NCBI GenBank assembly: GCA_964440095.1
Contig: CAYTPZ010000051.1
Location: 1 to 12,602, forward strand
Reading direction: 5' to 3'
DNA: 12,602 bases
Origin: JACNKJ01 sp964440095
GTDB taxonomy: Bacteria > Krumholzibacteriota > Krumholzibacteriia > JACNKJ01
The position numbers and the translations under genes were made by a program. Position 1 is the first letter of the stretch. Every line of letters begins with the position of its first letter. This document shows positions 7,578 to 12,602 of the stretch, one piece after another. The notes below the pieces were generated by a model. That model saw only the letters and a program-made list of their open reading frames with translations. It had not been told where the DNA came from and ran no database searches.

Positions 7578-7606
7578 GGGGAGGGCCTCTGGCCTTCCCC
7601 TTTTTT
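7578..7606 (+). terminator. Strong rho-independent terminator with no gene before it
   Basis: A 10-bp stem GGGGAGGGCC/GGCCTTCCCC (7578-7587, 7591-7600, one G-T pair) with a TCT loop is followed by six T. It separates the sigma-54 promoter region from the dinB promoter. Confidence 0.88.
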
Positions 7607-7662
7607 ATTTCCATGCAAATACGTGAGTTAGGGACTTCCGCCAAGATTTTTTCCGGCGAGGC

Positions 7663-7691
7663 TTGACACCTATACATCTGTATAGTAGTCT
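7663..7691 (+). promoter_or_regulatory. Promoter of the dinB-lexA operon
   Basis: A perfect TTGACA (7663-7668), 17 bp, then TAGTCT (7686-7691, TANNNT type). It lies 43 nt before the dinB start. The spacer is filled by a perfect palindrome. Confidence 0.65.
7670..7685. promoter_or_regulatory. Candidate LexA operator (SOS box)
   Basis: CTATACA (7670-7676), TC, TGTATAG (7679-7685) is a perfect 16-bp palindrome between the -35 and -10 elements. A repressor bound there would block RNA polymerase. The operon encodes LexA itself, and LexA commonly represses its own transcription. The sequence is not the CTGT-N8-ACAG of E. coli or the GAAC-N4-GTTC of Bacillus, but LexA boxes are known to differ between phyla. 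Assignment is an inference. Confidence 0.55.
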
Positions 7692-7733
7692 CGGATTCGC
7701 ACAAGCCTTGAAGGATTAACCGGAGGTTCTCCC

Positions 7734-8918
7734 TTGTTCTCCGCTTCGCCCGCAATCGCTCACCTAGACATGGACGCCTTCTTCGCGGCCGTGGAGCAGC
7801 GGGACTTTCCCGAACTCAGAGGCAAGCCGGTTGTGGTGGGGAGCCACGATCCGCAGCGCCGAGGCGTCGTCTCCGCGGCCAGCTATGAGGCTCGCGAATA
7901 CGGCATCCACAGCGCTCTGCCTCTGAGGACAGCCTATCGCCTTTGTCCAAACGCCTGCTTTGTGGATCTGCGTCCCAGGGTCTACTCGGAGGAGAGCCGT
8001 CACATTATGGCCATTCTCCATGAGTATTCGCCTCGGGTGCAGCCCCTGAGCCTGGACGAGGCCTTCTTCGATCTGACGGGTACCGAATTGCTCTTCGGGC
8101 CCCCGGAAGAGACCGTGCTCGACATCAAGCGCCGCATCCAGAAGGAGCGGGGTTTGGTCTCTTCCGTGGGGCTTGCTTCCGTCAAGTTCGTGGCGAAGAT
8201 CGCCTCGGATCTCGACAAGCCCGACGGGGTCGTCATCGTGCCGCCGGGCACGGAGAGAGACTTCCTCCATCCGCTGCAAGTTCAGCGGCTCTGGGGTGTG
8301 GGTCCCAAGACCTTCGAGCAACTCGAGAAGTTCGGCGTGGCAAGCATCGGGGACCTGGCCAAGCTCGGCCAGGAACGTCTCATCGAGCGATTTGGGAAGT
8401 GGGGGCTGCGGCTTTGGAATTTGTCCCAGGGTATCGACCCTCGGGGCGTGGAGCCGCATCACGAGGAGAAATCCGTCGGGCATGAACACACTTACGATGA
8501 GGATCAGGACAGTTTGGAAGTCCTCGAGCGCACCCTGCTCGCCCTCGCCGAAAAGGTGGCCCGCCGCCTCCGCAAGCACGGGATGGCCGGACGTACCCTT
8601 ACCTTGAAGTTCCGCACGGCATCGTTCCGCACCCTGACCCGATCGGTCACGGGAAGCGAGTACCTGGATCAGGGTCCTCTCATCTACGAGACGGCCCGCG
8701 CCCTCATGAAGAAGGCGGATCGCAGGGGCGAAAAAGTTCGGCTTCTGGGTATTTCGCTCAGCAGTCTGCTGCCCCGCAGCCAGGTGCCTCGCACGCTCTT
8801 TGACGGAATGGAGCCTAAGACCGGCGAGAAGATCGACCGGGCTGTGGATGAACTGGGCCGGCGCTACGGAACGGACACCGTTCAGCGCGCTTGCCTTGTG
8901 GAAAGGAAAGCGTCATGA
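7734..8918 (+). CDS. dinB: DNA polymerase IV (Y-family translesion polymerase)
   Basis: A 394-residue Y-family polymerase that copies past damaged bases at the cost of accuracy. The start is TTG 7734, because GGAGG (7722-7726) lies 7 nt upstream and the conserved HLDMDAFFAAVEQ follows directly, with no better ATG. Visible marks: metal ligand Asp12 and Asp14 with Phe17 at the steric-gate position, SLDEAFFDLT with Asp108-Glu109, KFVAKIASDLDKPDG, the helix-hairpin-helix LWGVGPKTFEQLEKFG, and a full little-finger domain. The C-terminus stops at RACLVERKAS, and I see no beta-clamp motif there of the kind found at the end of E. coli DinB. It is the first gene of an SOS-type operon. Its TGA overlaps the next start as ATGA (8915-8918), so the two are translationally coupled. 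Expression is probably repressed by LexA. Confidence 0.93.
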   Translation: MFSASPAIAHLDMDAFFAAVEQRDFPELRGKPVVVGSHDPQRRGVVSAASYEAREYGIHSALPLRTAYRLCPNACFVDLRPRVYSEESRHIMAILHEYSPRVQPLSLDEAFFDLTGTELLFGPPEETVLDIKRRIQKERGLVSSVGLASVKFVAKIASDLDKPDGVVIVPPGTERDFLHPLQVQRLWGVGPKTFEQLEKFGVASIGDLAKLGQERLIERFGKWGLRLWNLSQGIDPRGVEPHHEEKSVGHEHTYDEDQDSLEVLERTLLALAEKVARRLRKHGMAGRTLTLKFRTASFRTLTRSVTGSEYLDQGPLIYETARALMKKADRRGEKVRLLGISLSSLLPRSQVPRTLFDGMEPKTGEKIDRAVDELGRRYGTDTVQRACLVERKAS

Positions 8919-9526
8919 ACGCCAACTCACAGACCATCCTGCCCTTCAATGCTGCCATTCTTAGCTGGGACGAAGTCCTGGCCAACGGACGCAGTGCCGT
9001 CGACGAAACCGGGGAGCTCCGGACGATGAACCCGGCCCATCTTCCACCGGAGCCGGATCTTCCCGACATCTACGCCCTTTGTCCTGGATGCGATGAGCAT
9101 GTGGGTGGAGGCATCTTCCCGGCCGCCGAGCTTCTGCTCAGCGACGCTTGCCCCGCCGGGCAGCGCCTGCGCGGTAGCGCGGCCGGTCAATATTTTGAGG
9201 AGAAGGAGGATCCTTCGGTCGAAAGGGAGGGTTCGACCGAGGCGGTTTTGAGGCGACGAAGTTCGGCGCGTCCCTCCTCTCTCCTCGATTCACACGCGGA
9301 CAACCGGCTCCGGGGAGGCTCGTTTCCCCGTTTCGAGGCTCTCACCCCCGAGTCTTCTCCGGATGCCGGACCGCGCTTCTCCTTGACCCGGGTGCTGGCC
9401 CTGTGTTCCGGTTACGCTGAAACGCAGAAGCTACGTGTCACCCGGGCCTGGTTCTTCCGCAGGAGGGCCGCAGTATGCAAAAGCAGACTCTCACGGATCG
9501 CCAACGCAGCATCCTCGATTTCCTAG
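8915..9526 (+). CDS. Unrecognised protein between dinB and lexA
   Basis: A 203-residue ORF whose ATG overlaps the dinB stop as ATGA and is preceded by a purine-rich GGAAAGGAAAG stretch. Such coupling is the main reason to believe it is translated. I recognise no family. The N-terminus contains SQTILPFN, which resembles a beta-clamp-binding peptide (Q-x-x-L-x-F). A Pro/Asp-rich segment with CPGC follows, then from about residue 90 a charged, Ser/Arg-rich and probably disordered stretch. The C-terminal 45 residues are basic with a possible helix (FSLTRVLALCSGYAETQKL). It overlaps lexA by 52 nt in another frame, which is unusually long. The real protein may therefore be shorter, or its 3' part may be worn. 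Its position predicts a role in the DNA damage response. Confidence is good that something is translated from 8915 and poor for the full length. Confidence 0.55.
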   Translation: MNANSQTILPFNAAILSWDEVLANGRSAVDETGELRTMNPAHLPPEPDLPDIYALCPGCDEHVGGGIFPAAELLLSDACPAGQRLRGSAAGQYFEEKEDPSVEREGSTEAVLRRRSSARPSSLLDSHADNRLRGGSFPRFEALTPESSPDAGPRFSLTRVLALCSGYAETQKLRVTRAWFFRRRAAVCKSRLSRIANAASSIS

Positions 9527-10095
9527 GGGATTATCTCGAGGAAAACGGCTATCCACCGACCTTGCGCGAGATCGGCGCGCACTTCGGAATTCGCTCGCCC
9601 CGAGGCGTCCAGGACCACCTGGAGGCCTTGGAGCGTAAGGGGCATATCCGTCGGCAGCGCGAAGCATCCAGAGGTATCGAACTACTCGATCATCGCCTGG
9701 CTAGTTCAGACAATGTCATTCGTCTGCCACTGGTGGGGCGAGTTGCTGCCGGTCAGCCAGTACTCTCCGAGGAGAACATCGACGACTGGATGGAGATCGA
9801 CGCTGCCTTGGCCAGGAAGGGTAACTTCCTGCTCAAGGTCGTGGGGGAATCCATGATCGAGGCGCATATCCTCGATGGTGACACCCTGGTGGTGGAATCC
9901 CGTGAGGAGGCTCGCAACGGTGAAATCGTGGTAGCTCTGATCGATGATGAGGCCACGGTGAAAACCTTCTACAAGGAAGAGGGGGCCATCCGGCTACAGC
10001 CCGAGAACTCGGAGATGGACCCCATTATCGTTCCAGCCGGATCAGCTGAAGTTCGTGTAATCGGGAAGGTGTTGGCGGTATTGCGGGTGTTGTAA
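9475..10095 (+). CDS. lexA: LexA repressor, SOS regulator
   Basis: A 206-residue transcriptional repressor that cleaves itself when stimulated by RecA filaments on single-stranded DNA, releasing the SOS genes. ATG 9475 has AGGAGGG 7 nt upstream. The N-terminal winged helix is complete (LTDRQRSILDFL, PPTLREIGAHFGIRSP, recognition helix SPRGVQDHLEALERKG). The recognition helix differs from SPNAAEEHL of E. coli, in line with a different operator. The C-terminal S24 peptidase part has the cleavage site Ala92-Gly93 in GRVAAGQP, the nucleophile Ser126 in VGESMIEAHILDGD and the general base Lys163 in DDEATVKTF. Length is normal for the family. It is third in the dinB operon and lacks an obvious promoter of its own, so it would be autoregulated through the palindrome at 7670-7685. 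Confidence 0.95.
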   Translation: MQKQTLTDRQRSILDFLGDYLEENGYPPTLREIGAHFGIRSPRGVQDHLEALERKGHIRRQREASRGIELLDHRLASSDNVIRLPLVGRVAAGQPVLSEENIDDWMEIDAALARKGNFLLKVVGESMIEAHILDGDTLVVESREEARNGEIVVALIDDEATVKTFYKEEGAIRLQPENSEMDPIIVPAGSAEVRVIGKVLAVLRVL

Positions 10096-10114
10096 ACCGG
10101 CTTCAAGCCATGTC

Positions 10115-10147
10115 ATAGTACTTTAGGCGAAGCGCCTAAAATACTAT
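10115..10147. terminator. Long hairpin between convergent lexA and trhA
   Basis: 15-bp arms (10115-10129 and 10133-10147) with one mismatch and an AAG loop, core TTTAGGCG/CGCCTAAA. The right arm contains the trhA stop codon and last codons. It probably ends transcription from both sides, although no long T-tract follows on either strand. Confidence 0.55.
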
Positions 10148-10807
10148 CGTATAACAGGAAGCCCGTGGGATGACCCCATAGTAGACTGAGAAGAAGTGCA
10201 TGATGGTTCCCGCCATGACGAAAAGATGCCAAACGGCATGATGGTAGGGGAGCTTCTTCCAGGCATAGAAAACCGTGCCGAGAGTGTAGGCGATGCCGCC
10301 CAAGAGCAGGAATAGTAGACCCGTTGAGGAGACAGAGTTGATAAGGGGTTTGGCGGCGATGGCCACTAACCAACTAAGGCCTAGGTAGAATCCCAAAGAC
10401 AACCATTTTGGCGGACGCTTGGTCAGCACTTCGAAGAGAATACCGCCGATGGCCAGGCCCCAGGCAAGTCCGAAGAGGGTCCATCCCCAGGGACCCCGCA
10501 GATTCACAAGTACGAAGGGTGTGTAGGTACCCGCGATGAGCAGATAGATGGCTGCGTGGTCGAATTTGCGGAAGAGGTTTTTCACCCTCGGCCAGGGGAA
10601 GCCATGATAGAGGGTGGAAGTCGTGTAGAGCAGGATCATGCTCGAACCGAAGATGCTCACGCTGACCACGTGCCAGGCCTCTCCGCGAAGAGCTGCAAAA
10701 ACCACCAACAGGACCAATCCCGCAATGCTGAGCAAGGACCCAAAACCATGGGTGATGCTGTTGGCGATTTCTTCATTGCGCGTGTATGTCTTTTCTCGAT
10801 GTGGCAT
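10136..10807 (-). CDS. trhA: Haemolysin III / TrhA-type membrane protein (PAQR family)
   Basis: A 223-residue integral membrane protein with about seven hydrophobic segments, the usual size and layout of bacterial PAQR-like (haemolysin III, YqfA/TrhA) proteins. Family marks are in place: EEIANSITHGFG (12-23), STLYHGFP with His68, the signature DHAAIYLLIAGTYTPF (83-98) and YHHAVWHLFV (188-197). The conserved His/Asp residues are thought to bind a metal in the eukaryotic relatives. The TrhA name links it to membrane-energetics homeostasis in E. coli, and the older haemolysin label should not be taken literally. The stop is TAG at 10138-10136. No Shine-Dalgarno sequence precedes the ATG at 10807. 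A promoter-like TTGTGC-N17-TAGCTT ends 6 nt before it, so the message may be leaderless. It is a single gene, convergent to lexA, with no visible link to the SOS operon. Confidence 0.9.
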   Translation of the reverse strand: MPHREKTYTRNEEIANSITHGFGSLLSIAGLVLLVVFAALRGEAWHVVSVSIFGSSMILLYTTSTLYHGFPWPRVKNLFRKFDHAAIYLLIAGTYTPFVLVNLRGPWGWTLFGLAWGLAIGGILFEVLTKRPPKWLSLGFYLGLSWLVAIAAKPLINSVSSTGLLFLLLGGIAYTLGTVFYAWKKLPYHHAVWHLFVMAGTIMHFFSVYYGVIPRASCYTIVF

Positions 10808-10813
10808 ATGGGC

Positions 10814-10842
10814 AAGCTAGCTCAGGTGAGGCAAAGGCACAA
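10814..10842 (-). promoter_or_regulatory. Candidate promoter for trhA
   Basis: On the minus strand: TTGTGC (complement of 10837-10842), 17 bp, and TAGCTT (complement of 10814-10819). Only 6 nt separate the -10 from the ATG, so the start of transcription would be at about the start codon. Confidence 0.35.
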
Positions 10843-10854
10843 GCGGGGCTCAGA

Positions 10855-10884
10855 CAAAGAAAAGCCCGCACATGAATGCGGCCC
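10855..10884 (-). terminator. Terminator of the Lcl-domain lipoprotein gene
   Basis: On the minus strand a TGCGG/CCGCA hairpin core (10866-10870, 10877-10881), extended past one mismatch, is followed by GCTTTTCTTT. It lies 20 bp after the stop of the gene ending at 10904. Confidence 0.65.
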
Positions 10885-10903
10885 TGTTTCTCGATATCGT
10901 GAG

Positions 10904-12475
10904 TCATTTGCTTAGGAGCAGTTTGGTGCTGACTGTGCCCGCCTGGGTTTTGAGTTGTGCTAAATACAGCCCCGAGGCCGCTCCATCTGAGTTCCAAATG
11001 ACACGATGCTCCCCAGCCTGTAGCAATTCATCGCGAAGAACTTCCACGCGCTTTCCGCTTACATCGTAGATGGAAAGCTCCACCTTCTCTTCTCGATCCA
11101 AGGTAAAACTCAGTTCCACCTGCGGATTGAAGGGGTTGGGATAGGCCCCTAACTGAAGTACCTCGAAACTCGCACTGGGAGTTTCTCCCGCGGCACTGGC
11201 CATGCCTGCATCACGCACGCAGCGCACATGGTTGTAGATGCGAACCACGTCACCCTGGGGTCCGTGCCCGTAGGGGTAGTCCGCCGGGTCACCCTCTTTG
11301 GGATCGCTTCGCTGGCATCCCGCACCATGAACGTCGAGCAATTCGTAGTTCCCTGAGCCCGGCGGAAACTCCATGAAGCCGTATGCCGTGCCGAAGGCGA
11401 CATAGGCTGCGTAGCCTCCCAGGCCCAGGAAGTTTGCATGGGTGGTGGAGGTCCAGTAAAAGGGGAAGTCGCTGCCGCCGCCTGATTGAATGATCGTCGA
11501 GCTGTCGAAGATGGGATCGATGGCCGCCGTGCCATCGGTTGCCGGTGAGCGGCTGTAGTCGACGATGGCCTGCAGCTCTTTAGTATTGGGAAGGCGCCAG
11601 TCTGAGTATCCGCCGTAGTCGAGGTTCTCCGCCCAGTCGAGGGCCTGTTCCCAGTTCAATGCGCCGTCTGCGTCGTCACCTGCACCCAGGTGTCCGCTGT
11701 CCTGCTTCATCCACATGAGGTCGGTGGCTTGGTCGGTGATGGTTTCGTCGATGTTGTCCACGAAATCGTTTTCACCATAGACGCTTTCCCCGCGCACGAA
11801 TTGCACGAAGAAAGTTTTGTCGCCTCCCGATTGGGGGTCGGTGAGCCCATATCCTTTGATGCGTCCATCGGCGAAGTTCACGCCGAAAGCCGTTTCAATT
11901 CCGTGCATGGTCGTGTCGACATAGAGGGTATTAGACAGATACTGCGAATCGATAATGCGCTCGCCCGCCTGTGTGTCGCCGTACTCGAAATTGAAGTAGT
12001 CGGTGTCGATGAAGGGTGTGAGCTGCGAAGTGTCCTCACCCTCGAATCCGCTGGGATCGGCTCCGCTGAAAAGAATGAGCGAGTAGAGTTCCTTGATATT
12101 CGGCAATCGCCAGTCGTCGTGGCCGGCCAGGTCGAAGGTCTCCAAAGCCACCAGGGCTTGGGGCAGGGACATCTTCTCGCCGGGATCCTGCTGCCACATG
12201 AGCCCGGTGCTCAGGTCGGTGATGGTGCCGTCGCCATTGTTCTGGTAGGAAGGATCATGACTCGAGTATTGGGAATCCTGGCCGTAGAATGCCTGACCTT
12301 CAAGGGGACAACTGATTTCAGCGGAGCTGTCGTAGCAAATCAACTGATCTGTGTCCGGTACCCGGAACTCAACAAGCGGGGTTTGATCCTCAATGGGACC
12401 GGTGCAGTCTTCAGCACAGCCGGAACTGATGGGAATGATTAGGCAGAGAAGCAGAGCTGGATATTTTCGAATCAT
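10904..12475 (-). CDS. Predicted lipoprotein with two Lcl/DUF1566 domains and a C-terminal sorting-type domain
   Basis: A 523-residue exported protein. ATG 12475 (minus strand) has GGAGGT 5 nt upstream and begins a signal peptide with a plausible though weak lipobox (IPISSG-C, Cys20). Two copies of the Lcl C-terminal domain (DUF1566, C-type-lectin-like) follow. Copy one is at about 82-230 with NNGDGTITDLSTGLMWQQ and DDWRLPNIKEL. Copy two is at about 243-422 with ETITDQATDLMWMK, SDWRLPNTKEL and a closing NHVRCVRD. In Legionella Lcl, this domain takes part in binding host and surface polysaccharides. Binding to sugars or adhesion is a fair guess here but not shown. Residues 444-523 form the sorting-type domain (YPNPFNPQVEL, SIYDVSGKRVEVL, SGLYLAQL). 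A lipid anchor and this terminal domain on one protein are an uncommon pair, so one of the two may not function as named. A hairpin terminator follows the stop. Confidence 0.87.
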   Translation of the reverse strand: MIRKYPALLLCLIIPISSGCAEDCTGPIEDQTPLVEFRVPDTDQLICYDSSAEISCPLEGQAFYGQDSQYSSHDPSYQNNGDGTITDLSTGLMWQQDPGEKMSLPQALVALETFDLAGHDDWRLPNIKELYSLILFSGADPSGFEGEDTSQLTPFIDTDYFNFEYGDTQAGERIIDSQYLSNTLYVDTTMHGIETAFGVNFADGRIKGYGLTDPQSGGDKTFFVQFVRGESVYGENDFVDNIDETITDQATDLMWMKQDSGHLGAGDDADGALNWEQALDWAENLDYGGYSDWRLPNTKELQAIVDYSRSPATDGTAAIDPIFDSSTIIQSGGGSDFPFYWTSTTHANFLGLGGYAAYVAFGTAYGFMEFPPGSGNYELLDVHGAGCQRSDPKEGDPADYPYGHGPQGDVVRIYNHVRCVRDAGMASAAGETPSASFEVLQLGAYPNPFNPQVELSFTLDREEKVELSIYDVSGKRVEVLRDELLQAGEHRVIWNSDGAASGLYLAQLKTQAGTVSTKLLLSK

Positions 12476-12494
12476 GGTGCACCTCCAGGTTATC

Positions 12495-12523
12495 GTTAGA
12501 AAAAGGACAGAGGATTCGATCAA
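12495..12523 (-). promoter_or_regulatory. Candidate promoter of the Lcl-domain gene
   Basis: On the minus strand: TTGATC (complement of 12518-12523), 17 bp, TCTAAC (complement of 12495-12500). Each hexamer matches about four of six consensus bases. It would leave a very short leader containing the GGAGGT site. Confidence 0.3.
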
Positions 12524-12551
12524 TTTGCGGCAACTTTGAGAGATTCGATAG

Positions 12552-12573
12552 AAAACCCGGCTCTTCCGGGTTT
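12552..12573 (-). terminator. Terminator of a minus-strand gene beyond the right edge
   Basis: A perfect 8-bp stem AAACCCGG/CCGGGTTT (12553-12560, 12566-12573), loop of five. Read on the minus strand it is followed by TTCTATC. It insulates the Lcl-domain gene from an upstream gene that is outside the window. Confidence 0.7.
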
Positions 12574-12602
12574 CGTGTGAGCAGCGAGCCATGATTCACC
12601 GT

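Larger units (their letters stand above)
7379..7606 (+). ncRNA. Candidate sigma-54-dependent small RNA, about 225 nt
   Basis: The interval is bounded by a near-perfect sigma-54 promoter on the left and a strong intrinsic terminator on the right. I found no ORF with a ribosome binding site inside it: the AAGGAG at 7523-7528 has no start codon at usable distance. It is rich in foldable elements: GGGGATCCCC (7407-7416), a perfect 11-bp-arm inverted repeat at 7478-7500 enclosed by CGCTTC (7472-7477) and GAAGCG (7511-7516), and CTTCGCGAAG (7505-7514) as an alternative. No match to a known RNA family was recognised. Existence and ends are inferred. Confidence 0.4.

Noticed and set aside
7364..7666. 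Plus-strand ORF of 100 codons with TTG start in the lipoprotein-dinB gap
   Set aside because: Its start lies inside the sigma-54 -12 box, it has no Shine-Dalgarno sequence, and it runs through the terminator into the dinB promoter.
7764..8579. Minus-strand ORF of 271 codons opposite dinB
   Set aside because: DinB motifs are continuous on the plus strand, and the antisense product has no signal, start context or known motif.
8927..9190. Minus-strand ORF of 87 codons opposite the dinB-lexA linking gene
   Set aside because: No start context or family. The plus-strand ATGA coupling is the stronger signal.
11690..12442. Plus-strand ORF of 250 codons opposite the Lcl-domain gene
   Set aside because: Antisense shadow of two recognisable Lcl domains.

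Overview
This window comes from a moderately high-GC bacterium with secreted proteins that end in a C-terminal Ig-like (FlgD-like / type IX-style) domain built around a P-N-P-F-N-P start, an IYDxxGR core and an S-G-x-Y-F-A end. Four different proteins here carry it. Together with Lcl/DUF1566 and kelch-like lipoproteins, this points to a member of the FCB superphylum, probably one of its uncultured candidate phyla (Krumholzibacteria, Eisenbacteria or Latescibacteria-like). The phylum is an inference, not a sequence match.

Left region (1-6572, all plus strand). The 3' end of a secreted protein is cut by the window edge (3-410) and closed by a strong terminator. A secreted S8 subtilase with carboxypeptidase-regulatory-like, jelly-roll and sorting domains follows (672-3431). 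A perfectly phased 7-bp tandem repeat starts at the first base after its stop codon. Next is a small cytoplasmic protein with a caspase/CHAT-like His-Cys pattern (3583-4188). Then, 44 nt downstream and probably in the same transcript, comes a second secreted subtilase of the KP-43 type (4233-6530), ended by a bidirectional terminator.

Middle region (6573-7733). A minus-strand lipoprotein gene with kelch-like repeats is broken by a one-base frameshift (6586-7252). The roughly 480-bp gap after it is not empty. It has a TTGACA promoter for the lipoprotein and, on the plus strand, a textbook sigma-54 (-24/-12) promoter. About 200 bp further on is a textbook rho-independent terminator, with no convincing ORF between them. 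I read this as a candidate sigma-54-dependent small RNA.

SOS operon (7663-10095, plus strand). dinB (DNA polymerase IV, TTG start), an unrecognised ORF coupled to it by ATGA overlap, and lexA. A perfect 16-bp palindrome lies between the -35 and -10 of the promoter and is the obvious candidate LexA operator. It matches neither the E. coli nor the Bacillus LexA box.

Right region (10115-12602, minus strand). A haemolysin-III/TrhA-type membrane protein converges on lexA across a large hairpin. A predicted lipoprotein with two Lcl/DUF1566 domains plus the C-terminal sorting-type domain follows, and a terminator for a gene outside the window sits near the right edge. Two genes without Shine-Dalgarno sequences (3583 and trhA) each have a TANNNT -10 box exactly 6 nt before the ATG, which suggests leaderless transcripts.
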